From contig CAZIPP010000032.1 of NCBI GenBank assembly GCA_964541215.1, positions 1 through 14,720 of the forward strand: a DNA stretch of 14,720 bases, given 5' to 3'. The stretch is from SIG469 sp964541215 (GTDB lineage Bacteria > Bacillota > Clostridia > Oscillospirales > Oscillospiraceae). Within the stretch, counting starts at the first letter, position 1. Each line of letters starts with the position of its first letter. Made by a program: the position numbers and the translations under genes. The notes under the pieces were generated by a model. That model was given only the letters and a program-made list of their open reading frames with translations. It searched no databases and had not been told where the DNA came from. Shown in pieces: positions 1 to 6,043 of the stretch.

Positions 1-39
1 AAAGACCTGATTTGTCTACTTGACAAATCAGGTCTTTTT
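1..39. terminator. Bidirectional intrinsic terminator downstream of queH
   Basis: Positions 1-16 and 22-37 are perfect inverted repeats (16-bp stem, 5-base loop TACTT at 17-21). The stem begins with AAA and ends in a T run at 35-39, so it can work in both directions. On the minus strand it would end the queH transcript after the hairpin array at 41-205. On the plus strand it would stop a gene lying to the left of the window. The structure is read directly from the sequence; the function is inferred. Confidence 0.85.
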
Positions 40-40
40 G

Positions 41-205
41 AATGATGTTTGCCTTCGGCAAATGATGACGCTGACGCTAATGATGTCGGCTTCGCCTGAT
101 GATGTCGCTGCGCTAATGATTTTTGGCAAACATCGCATCATTGCGAGCCGGCGAGCAACATCATTATGCACAGCATAACATCATATCGCCAACGGCGATG
201 CCTCA
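41..205. repeat. Fishbone array of small hairpins with ATGATG / CATCAT spacers
   Basis: This is a non-coding stretch between the queH stop and the terminator. In the left half, short GC-rich self-complementary or near-complementary pieces (for example TTTGCC-TTC-GGCAAA at 48-62, and pieces at 68-78, 86-96 and 105-114) are separated by ATGATG spacers (42-47, 62-67, 80-85, 99-104). In the right half, the spacers switch to CATCAT-like words (131-142, 159-164, 179-184), alternating with ATGC-ACA-GCAT (166-176) and ATCGCC-AAC-GGCGAT (185-199). The spacers of one half are complementary to those of the other, so the whole block could fold into one branched structure. It lies in the probable 3' untranslated part of the queH transcript. 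Function unknown. Confidence 0.7.
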
Positions 206-212
206 TTTTATC

Positions 213-758
213 TCACGGTATCCGCTTTTTCTCTTTCAAATACCGCTCTTCCTCGGAAAATACGCAGCCGCAGTATTTCTGCATATAAAATTCCAGCTGC
301 CTTGCTTTCTCCTGACCCTCTCTGAAAAGGGGGCGGAAATCCCGGTAAACAAACTCCACGCCAAAGGCTTCGGCACATTTTTCACCTGCGGCGATTATCC
401 TGTCGTGATCCTGATATGGGCTTATGAGAAGACTGGTGGTAAAGCCGTCGAACCCGTTTTCTCTGGCGGCGGCAGCTGCCTTGCTCAGGCGCTCCGCGTA
501 GCAGTATCCGCAGCGGTTTGCTATATCCGCCGCCACAGCCCTGACGAAGGGACGCAGGGCGTATTCGTCTTTCAGTATCATGGGCAGGTCTATGGTCTTT
601 GCGTAGTCGGTAAGGCAGTTGCGGCGGGAACGGTATTCCGTAAAGGGATGGATGTTTGGGTTATACCAGAACCCTGTAAGGTCATGCCCTTCGTCACGAA
701 GGGATTCTATGCACATGATGGAGCAGGGAGCGCAGCAGCTGTGAAGTAAAAGTTTCAT
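213..758 (-). CDS. queH: Epoxyqueuosine reductase QueH
   Basis: A 181-residue protein of the QueH (DUF208) family. From family knowledge, QueH reduces epoxyqueuosine to queuosine in tRNA and is the non-homologous replacement for the cobalamin enzyme QueG. Visible hallmarks are the N-terminal HSCCAPC motif (adjacent Cys8-Cys9 and Cys12), the CGYC pair (Cys83 and Cys86) and YCGC near the C-terminus (Cys163 and Cys165). These cysteines fit an Fe-S cluster plus a redox pair. Length is typical. The ATG start is preceded by GGAGG about 10 bases upstream. It is a single cytoplasmic gene, transcribed away from the surface-polymer genes, with no other queuosine gene in view. Confidence 0.93.
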   Translation of the reverse strand: MKLLLHSCCAPCSIMCIESLRDEGHDLTGFWYNPNIHPFTEYRSRRNCLTDYAKTIDLPMILKDEYALRPFVRAVAADIANRCGYCYAERLSKAAAAARENGFDGFTTSLLISPYQDHDRIIAAGEKCAEAFGVEFVYRDFRPLFREGQEKARQLEFYMQKYCGCVFSEEERYLKEKKRIP

Positions 759-795
759 TTTCTTGTTTCCTCCGTGAAGGTAGAAGCATCATTTT

Positions 796-823
796 ATTAT
801 AATATAGTTGCAATTTCGAGCAA
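796..823 (-). promoter_or_regulatory. Candidate queH promoter
   Basis: Read on the minus strand: TTGCTC (complement of 818-823), a 16-base spacer, then a perfect TATAAT (complement of 796-801). It overlaps the candidate promoter of the divergent MBOAT gene (808-835), so the two may compete for polymerase. Prediction by eye only. Confidence 0.45.
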
Positions 824-835
824 ATGTGCTACAAT
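808..835 (+). promoter_or_regulatory. Candidate promoter of the MBOAT/SGNH unit
   Basis: TTGCAA at 808-813, a 16-base spacer and TACAAT at 830-835 resemble a sigma-A promoter about 65 bases before the MBOAT start. A start point near 842 would place the palindrome at 848-863 just inside the transcript or at the operator position. Prediction by eye only. Confidence 0.4.
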
Positions 836-847
836 AGTTTATTGTTG

Positions 848-863
848 TGCATATTAATATGCA
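848..863. promoter_or_regulatory. Perfect 16-bp palindrome, possible operator
   Basis: TGCATATTAATATGCA is a perfect palindrome lying just downstream of the candidate -10 box and upstream of the MBOAT gene. Its size and position fit a dimeric repressor site. No regulator gene lies in the window, so the operator role is inference. Confidence 0.35.
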
Positions 864-899
864 AAAAGCTAAAATAAAGAAACGGGATTTGATCGTCAA

Positions 900-2519
900 A
901 TGAGTTTTGTATCTGTCAAATTTGTATTCTTTCTGGTTGCGGTGTTCGCCGTATATTTCCTCTGGCCCAAAAGACTGAGGGAGTATAAGTGGGTCGTGCT
1001 GCTGGTATTCAGCCTGATCTTCTATGCTTTCGGCGGACTGAAGTATTTTGTTTACATCGGTTTCACCGCTGTAACAAGCTTTATTATAGCCAGACAGATG
1101 AGTAAATTCAATACCGAAGCGGAAAACGTCCTTGCTCAGAACAAGGACTGGTCCCTTGCCGAGAAAAAGGAATTCAGGGCAAAGGTCAAAAGCAAGAACA
1201 AGAAGCTGCTGCTGCTTGATATCGTGCTCAACATCGGCTTGCTGGTGTTTATGAAGTATTATAACTTCATTGCCGAAAATATCAACGCCATTCTGGGCAT
1301 CGCCAGCATCGAGCCTGTGTTTGGTGAGCTGGATCTGATACTGCCTTTGGGCATATCCTTCTATACCTTCCAGTCCACCGGTTACGTTGTAGACGTTTAC
1401 CGCAACAAATACAAGGCTGATACCAACTTTGCCAAATTCGCGCTGTTCGTGTCCTTCTTCCCTCAGATAATTCAGGGACCTATCGGACGTCACGATCAGC
1501 TGGCTCACCAGCTTTATGAGCCCCACGATTTCGATTTCACCAGATTCAAGCACGGCTGTGAGCTTATTATCTGGGGCGCTTTCAAAAAGCTGGTCATTGC
1601 CGACAGAGTGGGTATTCTGGTAGACTATGTTTTCAAGGTCAACCCCGCTGAATACGAGCCCCGCTTTGGCGGTGTTGCCATTGTGGTGGCAACCCTGTTC
1701 TGCGGTATCCGGATATATGGCGACTTCTCCGGCGGTATCGACATCGCCCGAGGCGTTGCTCAGATACTTGGTATCGAGCTTGCCGAAAACTTCAAGCGTC
1801 CTTACTTTGCCACCTCTGTGGCAGACTTCTGGCGCCGCTGGCATATCACCCTTGGCGACTGGATGAAGGACTATGTTTTCTATCCCATCGCCATTTCCAA
1901 GGGCATGGCAAAGACCACCAAAAAGATCAAAGCCAGATTCGGCAATTTTGCCGGCAAGAGCTTTGCGCCATGCATTGCGTCGTTTATCTCTTTCTTCCTT
2001 GTTGGCATCTGGCATGCGGCAAGCTGGAAGTACGTTGTCTTTGGTATCTACAACGGCGCGATCATTGCCGCGGCTATCTGGTTTGACCCCATATTTACAA
2101 AAATCAAGGAAAAGCTTGGCATCAATGCGGAAAGCTTCTCGTGGAAGCTGTTCAGCGCTGTCCGTACTTTGCTGCTGGTCTCCATTGCCAGACTTGAAAG
2201 TATGCCCAGCGGTCTGAAAAACGCGTGGCTGTTCTTTAAGCGTATCTTTACGAACTGGGATCCGTGGGTACTTATCAACGGTGATATCTACACCTACGGC
2301 ATGACGCAGAAGGATTTTGGACTTATCTTCATTTGCCTGCTGGTACTGCTGGTGGTGGGCATCCTTCAGGAAAAGGGATACTCCATCCGTGAGAAGCTGG
2401 ATAAGCAGCAGCGCTGGTTCCGCTGGATGATAATTATTGCCGGCATCTTTGCTGTAATAATATTCGGACTTTACGGTCCCGGCTACAATGCCAGCGACTT
2501 TGTTTACGAGCGATTCTAA
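900..2519 (+). CDS. MBOAT-family membrane O-acyltransferase (DltB/AlgI-like)
   Basis: A 539-residue polytopic membrane protein. The N-terminus (MSFVSVKF... with LWPKRLR) is typical of bacterial MBOAT proteins, which supports this ATG although its ribosome site is weak. The family signature FWRRWHITLGDWMKDYVFYP holds His315, and GIWHAASW holds His372; this is the His pair conserved in DltB and AlgI. Family role: transfer of an acyl group from a cytoplasmic thioester donor to an extracellular acceptor. At 539 residues, with a charged loop around residues 66-100, it is longer than classical DltB (about 400) and nearer to AlgI/PatA-type proteins. The SGNH gene follows after 18 bases. With a carrier protein and AMP ligases downstream, the likely donor is acyl-carrier protein rather than acyl-CoA, but this is inferred. 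Confidence 0.93.
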   Translation: MSFVSVKFVFFLVAVFAVYFLWPKRLREYKWVVLLVFSLIFYAFGGLKYFVYIGFTAVTSFIIARQMSKFNTEAENVLAQNKDWSLAEKKEFRAKVKSKNKKLLLLDIVLNIGLLVFMKYYNFIAENINAILGIASIEPVFGELDLILPLGISFYTFQSTGYVVDVYRNKYKADTNFAKFALFVSFFPQIIQGPIGRHDQLAHQLYEPHDFDFTRFKHGCELIIWGAFKKLVIADRVGILVDYVFKVNPAEYEPRFGGVAIVVATLFCGIRIYGDFSGGIDIARGVAQILGIELAENFKRPYFATSVADFWRRWHITLGDWMKDYVFYPIAISKGMAKTTKKIKARFGNFAGKSFAPCIASFISFFLVGIWHAASWKYVVFGIYNGAIIAAAIWFDPIFTKIKEKLGINAESFSWKLFSAVRTLLLVSIARLESMPSGLKNAWLFFKRIFTNWDPWVLINGDIYTYGMTQKDFGLIFICLLVLLVVGILQEKGYSIREKLDKQQRWFRWMIIIAGIFAVIIFGLYGPGYNASDFVYERF

Positions 2520-2537
2520 GAAAAACTGGTGATCTGA

Positions 2538-3779
2538 ATGACTAAAGGACAATTTTTCAGGACGATCCTGTTCGTCCTGATATGTGGCGCCATATTTCTT
2601 GTGGTGCAGTTCTATCTGACCTGCCCCGAGGATTATCGAAATAACGAATGGATAAGCGGTTTCTATGAGGAAGAACCTGAAGCTCTGGACGCTGTTTATC
2701 TTGGCTCCAGTGAGGTATATGCCTTCTTCCAGCCTCCTCTGGCATGGGACAAATACGGCATCGCGGTTCATAACTATACCTCCAACAGCCAGCCCTTTGA
2801 GGCTGCCAAGTACATTATCGAAGAGTGCCGTAAAACTCAGCCCGATGCTGTTTATATAATCGACACCAAGCAGCTTATCAAAAACTATTCTCAGGACAAG
2901 TATGTGGTCAACCTGCACTACCTGTTCGACTATTGGCCCGCTTCTGTTACCAAGTATAAGGCCATGACCGAGCTGCTCACCACCGGTAACTACAGCTTCC
3001 TGAATGTTTTCCAGAAGTTTGAGCTTTACGTTCCCCTGTATCGTTACCACGACCGCTGGCAGGAACTTACCGAAGAGGACATTTCCCGCAGCCTGAACGG
3101 GCTGAAGGGCGGCAGTGTTTTCAACCGATTCCTGCATAATGTGGCAGACGTTGAGGAGCTTTCCATCGTCTATGACCGCGGGACATTGCCCATCGAGGAT
3201 TACCGCGAGGAAGCGCTGAGGGATCTTTGCCAATACATCATAGACAACGATGTCAATGTAATGTTCGTATCCTCTCCCGTTTGCCTTGAAAACGTGGAAA
3301 AACGTCAGAAATACAACTATATTGGCGAAATTATTCAGGAATACGGTCTGTATTTCCGCGACTTCAACTATGAGTATGATGAGATCGGTATCGTATTTGA
3401 GCAGGACTACTATGACCGCGACCACTGCAATATCTACGGTTCCATGAAGTACACCGATTATCTGAGCCGCATTCTTGTGGAAGAATATGGCTTTGAAGAC
3501 AAGCGTGGTCTGGAAGGCTATGAGTCCTGGGATCAGGGCGCTGCCGATTATATCGACGTTGTAGCCGAAGCTCTTGCCACCAACTATGCTGAAGACGGAC
3601 GCAAATTCACTCCCGACCATTTCGGACTGGAAGATGAAGTCCATGCCGTGTTTGAACAGTGGGAAGAAGCTGCTGCGCTTGAAGAACAGCAGGAAGAGCT
3701 GGAAGCCGAAGAAACCAAAAAGCAGGAAGAAAAGCTTGAAAAAGAAGCTGCTTCCCGTGAAAAGAAGAACAAAAAATAA
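2538..3779 (+). CDS. DltD/SGNH-like exported acyl-transfer protein
   Basis: A 413-residue protein with one N-terminal membrane anchor (about residues 6-27) and the rest probably outside the cell. LGSSEVY (residues 55-61) matches the block I serine of the SGNH/DltD fold, with Ser58 the likely nucleophile. DRDHCNIYG (residues 293-301) supplies a D-x-x-H catalytic pair, Asp293 and His296. This is the layout seen in DltD, which works with DltB to acylate teichoic acid. Length fits DltD. The last 46 residues (368-413) are an odd Glu/Lys-rich, probably coiled-coil tail with a strongly basic end. It is co-transcribed with the MBOAT gene (18-base gap) and followed by a terminator. Sure of the fold family; the exact acceptor and reaction are unknown. 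Confidence 0.82.
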   Translation: MTKGQFFRTILFVLICGAIFLVVQFYLTCPEDYRNNEWISGFYEEEPEALDAVYLGSSEVYAFFQPPLAWDKYGIAVHNYTSNSQPFEAAKYIIEECRKTQPDAVYIIDTKQLIKNYSQDKYVVNLHYLFDYWPASVTKYKAMTELLTTGNYSFLNVFQKFELYVPLYRYHDRWQELTEEDISRSLNGLKGGSVFNRFLHNVADVEELSIVYDRGTLPIEDYREEALRDLCQYIIDNDVNVMFVSSPVCLENVEKRQKYNYIGEIIQEYGLYFRDFNYEYDEIGIVFEQDYYDRDHCNIYGSMKYTDYLSRILVEEYGFEDKRGLEGYESWDQGAADYIDVVAEALATNYAEDGRKFTPDHFGLEDEVHAVFEQWEEAAALEEQQEELEAEETKKQEEKLEKEAASREKKNKK

Positions 3780-3785
3780 AATTTA

Positions 3786-3818
3786 CCCTGCTGCGGATAA
3801 TGTACGCAGCAGGGTTTT
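3786..3818 (+). terminator. Intrinsic terminator after the SGNH gene
   Basis: CCCTGCTGCG (3786-3795) pairs perfectly with CGCAGCAGGG (3805-3814) around a 9-base loop and is followed by TTTTATTATTA. It separates the MBOAT/SGNH unit from the carrier-protein unit. Confidence 0.92.
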
Positions 3819-3845
3819 ATTATTATATATTGCTTTTTCCTGACT

Positions 3846-3906
3846 TTGTGTTAGAATTATATAGTTGATAAAATGGCTTATAATATGCCAATAACGTTTT
3901 AAGGAG
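3846..3906 (+). promoter_or_regulatory. Candidate promoter and ribosome site of the carrier-protein unit
   Basis: TTGTGT (3846-3851), a 17-base spacer and TAAAAT (3869-3874) form a plausible sigma-A promoter. A perfect TATAAT at 3879-3884 is an alternative -10 without a good -35. AAGGAG at 3901-3906, 8 bases before the ATG at 3915, is a strong ribosome site. Prediction by eye. Confidence 0.5.
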
Positions 3907-3914
3907 TAATAAAA

Positions 3915-4148
3915 ATGAGAGAACAGCTGCTTGCTATTTTGAAGGACATTAAGCCTGAAGTTGATTTTGAGACCGCCACTACCCTCATCGACGACAACAT
4001 CCTCGATTCTTTCGACATCGTTACCGTTGTTGTTGAGCTTAACGACGCTTTCGACATCGAAGTTTCCGTTGACGATCTGGTACCCGAAAACCTCAACTCT
4101 GTTGATGCCATGATCGAGCTTATCAACAGCCTGCAGAACGGACTTTAA
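3915..4148 (+). CDS. Acyl carrier protein (DltC-like)
   Basis: A 77-residue acidic carrier protein. The motif DDNILDSFDIV contains Ser32, the expected 4'-phosphopantetheine attachment site, in the usual D-S context. The four-helix carrier length and the acidic second half (DIEVSVDDLVPENLNSVDAM) are also typical. Role by family: it holds an activated acyl or aminoacyl group as a thioester and hands it to a partner. The neighbours are an AMP-forming ligase downstream and an MBOAT/SGNH pair upstream, so it most probably plays the DltC part of a surface-acylation pathway rather than serving fatty-acid synthesis. A strong AAGGAG site supports the start. It is the only carrier protein in the window and would have to serve both ligases. 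Confidence 0.9.
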   Translation: MREQLLAILKDIKPEVDFETATTLIDDNILDSFDIVTVVVELNDAFDIEVSVDDLVPENLNSVDAMIELINSLQNGL

Positions 4149-4161
4149 TGCTCAGACTGCC

Positions 4162-4188
4162 CCGGGTACTGGCCGACCCGGAGCGGGT
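4162..4188 (+). promoter_or_regulatory. Two mutually exclusive hairpins between carrier and ligase genes
   Basis: In the 65-base gap between the carrier stop and the ligase start, CCGGGT (4162-4167) can pair with ACCCGG (4176-4181). Alternatively, ACCCG (4176-4180) can pair with CGGGT (4184-4188). The shared middle strand means only one can form. Neither has a T run. They could damp expression of the ligase relative to the carrier or protect an mRNA end. Structure seen, role inferred. Confidence 0.3.
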
Positions 4189-4202
4189 AAAATACCGAAA
4201 GT

Positions 4203-4207
4203 GGAGG
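4203..4207 (+). promoter_or_regulatory. Ribosome site that sets the start of ligase 1
   Basis: GGAGG lies 6 bases before the ATG at 4214. The upstream in-frame ATG at 4148, overlapping the carrier stop, has no such site, and the 22 extra residues it would add have no counterpart in the paralog at 6044. Confidence 0.75.
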
Positions 4208-4213
4208 TACTCC

Positions 4214-5674
4214 ATGGTTTCTCTGTGCGAGAAAATTTTTGAAAACTCTAAAAATAAACCCGGCGCCATAGCTGCCATAGACGAGACACGTCAGGCAGAC
4301 TATGGTCAGCTTTGGGACGAAATAAGCGGCGTTGCCGGATATCTGCTGTCTCTTGGACTGAAAAAGGGAGACTGTGTGCTGGTTCAGGCGACCAATACAG
4401 TGTCGTTCGTTTCTGCATACTATGGTGTTCAGTACGCCGGATGCATTTCTGTTCTTATCGATAAGCAGGTGCCCGAGGATAATGTAAAAAGCATCCTTGA
4501 AGCCACCGGAGCAAAATGGCTCATTTCCGCCAGGACGGTGGACGCGCCCTGCCGGATCATTGATATGGCGCAGCTGCCTCAGTGGTCCGCACCCTATGCG
4601 GGAACGCAGCTGACCTTCCCCGAGGCGGAGCAGCCTGCGGATCTTATCTTTACCACCGGCACCACCGGCAAAGCAAAAGGTGTTCTTACAGGGCATTATT
4701 CCCTGTTTTTGGTGGCAAAAAATCAGGTTTTGACCTCAAAAGCGGAGCCTGACACTGTGTATATGGTCTATGGACCTTTGAATCATGTGTATTCGCTCCG
4801 TAAGGTAGACGCTGCTGTATACGCAGGCTTCACTCTTGTGCTTTTTGATGGCATGGTAAGGATAAAGGCGTTCTTCAACACCATCGAAAAATACGGTGTG
4901 ACCGCCATGCATCTGCTGCCTTCTGCCGCCCGTATGCTGCTAACTCTTTCCAAAGACAGGCTGGGCGACTATAAGGATCAGATAAAGTATATCGATTCCG
5001 GTTCTCTGGCATATCCCGACAGCGACAGGGAAAAGATAATGTCCCTGCTGCCCAATACCAGACTTTATTACGCCTATGGCGCATCCGAGGTTTACTGCAT
5101 CGGCAAATACTGCTTCAGCCGGTATCCCGGTCGTACCAGCTGTGTGGGCTGGCCAATGCCCGATACACGGGTGTTCATCGTGGACGATGACCGCAACGAG
5201 ATAACCGGCGCTACCCGTGAAAACCCCGGTCTTATTGCTTACGAAAGCAAGTTCCATATGATAGGCTACTGGGACGAGCCTGAGCTGACAGACAGCGTGC
5301 TTACCGGAGATACTATCTATACCAATGACCTTGGCTTTATAGATGAGGATGGACTTATCTATGTTATTGGTCGCCGTGGTGATGTTATCAACGTCGGCGG
5401 CATCAAGGTTTCCGCCTTGGAGCTGGAAAACCTTGCTGTCAAATATAATGGCGTTGCCTACGCCGCCTGCATCCCCGTTGAGGACAAGCTCCACGGTCAG
5501 GTGCCGAGGCTGTTCATTGAAATGGAGCAGGGCGTGGAATACAACGCCGCCGATTTCAAGGCGTTTCTGGCGGCTTCAATGGAAAACTATAAGCTGCCCA
5601 GAGTTATAACAGTGCTGGATAAGATGCCTATGACGGGAGTCAAGGTAGACAAACAGGCATTGAAGAAAATGTGA
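4214..5674 (+). CDS. AMP-forming acyl/aminoacyl ligase 1 (DltA-like, ANL superfamily)
   Basis: A 486-residue adenylate-forming enzyme expected to activate a carboxylic acid with ATP and load it on the carrier encoded just upstream. Motifs in order: TTGTTGKAKG phosphate loop (147-156), YGASE (288-292), TNDLG (370-374), GRRGDVINVGG (386-396), and a C-terminal GVKVDK with Lys477 at the catalytic lysine position. I chose the ATG at 4214 because of its GGAGG site and the match to the start of the second copy; an in-frame ATG at 4148 would add 22 residues of unlikely sequence. Length fits DltA (about 500), but I cannot recognise the D-alanine pocket, so the substrate is open: D-alanine, another amino acid or a short acid. 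It is about 71% identical to the gene at 6044, without gaps except one residue. Confidence 0.88.
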   Translation: MVSLCEKIFENSKNKPGAIAAIDETRQADYGQLWDEISGVAGYLLSLGLKKGDCVLVQATNTVSFVSAYYGVQYAGCISVLIDKQVPEDNVKSILEATGAKWLISARTVDAPCRIIDMAQLPQWSAPYAGTQLTFPEAEQPADLIFTTGTTGKAKGVLTGHYSLFLVAKNQVLTSKAEPDTVYMVYGPLNHVYSLRKVDAAVYAGFTLVLFDGMVRIKAFFNTIEKYGVTAMHLLPSAARMLLTLSKDRLGDYKDQIKYIDSGSLAYPDSDREKIMSLLPNTRLYYAYGASEVYCIGKYCFSRYPGRTSCVGWPMPDTRVFIVDDDRNEITGATRENPGLIAYESKFHMIGYWDEPELTDSVLTGDTIYTNDLGFIDEDGLIYVIGRRGDVINVGGIKVSALELENLAVKYNGVAYAACIPVEDKLHGQVPRLFIEMEQGVEYNAADFKAFLAASMENYKLPRVITVLDKMPMTGVKVDKQALKKM

Positions 5675-5679
5675 TCGAA

Positions 5680-5704
5680 AGCTGCCGTAATTAAAACGGC
5701 AGCT
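5680..5704 (+). repeat. Copy 1 of a 25-bp terminator stem (without T tail)
   Basis: AGCTGCCGT (5680-5688) pairs with ACGGCAGCT (5696-5704). The same 25 bases recur exactly at 5909-5933. Here the stem is followed by GAGCG rather than a T run, so it looks like a terminator cut off from its tail. It lies 5 bases after the ligase 1 stop codon. Confidence 0.85.
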
Positions 5705-5908
5705 GAGCGTGTCAAAATAGTCCAACGGACTATTTTGACACGGTTTTTCAGTTTGCTGCATCGCACTCAAAATCCCACATAAGTGGGATTTTTCGCACGT
5801 TTGCAAACTGTATAGAGAAATTTCCGACATACATGCTGCCGGAAATTTCATATTAGACTTTATTCGCTGACTTCGTCAGCGAACTCTACGAGGTTATTTG
5901 ACAGTCTC
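5705..5908. repeat. 204-bp block of nested hairpins, possible MITE-like or interspersed element
   Basis: Besides the hairpin at 5709-5741, the block holds CAGTTTGC/GCAAACTG (5749-5756 with 5803-5810) enclosing AAAATCCCAC/GTGGGATTTT (5769-5778 with 5783-5792). It also holds GAAATTTCCG/CGGAAATTTC (5817-5826 with 5840-5849) and TTCGCTGAC/GTCAGCGAA (5863-5871 with 5875-5883). All these stems are perfect. The block has no convincing gene and is bounded on both sides by the 25-bp stem. It looks like a non-autonomous or RNA-type repeat placed in, or duplicated with, a terminator. Its mobility is inferred only. Confidence 0.6.
5709..5748 (+). terminator. Strong terminator-like hairpin
   Basis: GTGTCAAAATAGTCC (5709-5723) pairs perfectly over 15 bp with 5727-5741 around the loop AAC, followed by GGTTTTT. 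It probably ends the carrier/ligase 1 transcript. It is also the first member of the hairpin block inserted between the two copies of the 25-bp stem. Confidence 0.8.
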
Positions 5909-5937
5909 AGCTGCCGTAATTAAAACGGCAGCTTTTT
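5909..5937 (+). terminator. Copy 2 of the 25-bp stem, with T tail
   Basis: This is identical to 5680-5704 over 25 bases, here followed by a run of five T (5933-5937), so this copy is a complete intrinsic terminator. It lies upstream of ligase 2 and separates that gene from the unit before it. Confidence 0.85.
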
Positions 5938-5949
5938 ATCGCTTGAGAG

Positions 5950-5991
5950 ACACAAAGTTGACACATTCGGTGCATATTTGTTACACAAAGT
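5950..5991 (+). promoter_or_regulatory. Candidate promoter region of ligase 2 with a 9-bp direct repeat
   Basis: A perfect TTGACA lies at 5958-5963, but the hexamer 17 bases on (TTACAC, 5981-5986) is a poor -10. ACACAAAGT occurs twice, at 5950-5958 and 5983-5991 (33 bases apart), and overlaps both boxes, which could suit an activator or repressor. The gene start at 6044 has AGGG at 6033-6036. Weak prediction. Confidence 0.3.
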
Positions 5992-6043
5992 GATGGTTAT
6001 ATTCTATTGAATTCATAATTCTTTTTGATAGTAGGGTTTGAAT

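Noticed and set aside
123..749. A 208-codon plus-strand open frame antisense to queH
   Set aside because: It lies opposite a clear QueH protein and starts inside the hairpin array; no domain is recognisable.
789..3644. A 951-codon open frame on the minus strand, antisense to the MBOAT and SGNH genes
   Set aside because: It is exactly in codon register with both sense genes, so it stays open simply because they avoid TTA, CTA and TCA codons. Its translation shows no family motif, while the sense genes carry clear ones.
4148..4213. Extended N-terminus of ligase 1 starting at the ATG that overlaps the carrier stop
   Set aside because: It has no ribosome site and no counterpart in the paralog, and a strong GGAGG lies just before the ATG at 4214.
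5576..5851. A 91-codon minus-strand open frame across the end of ligase 1 and the hairpin block
   Set aside because: It runs through the repeats and antisense to a certain gene, with no recognisable domain. It is most likely a by-product of the repeat sequence.
5680..5937. CRISPR array
   Set aside because: There are only two copies of the 25-bp unit, about 200 bases apart, with no regular repeat-spacer pattern and no cas gene.
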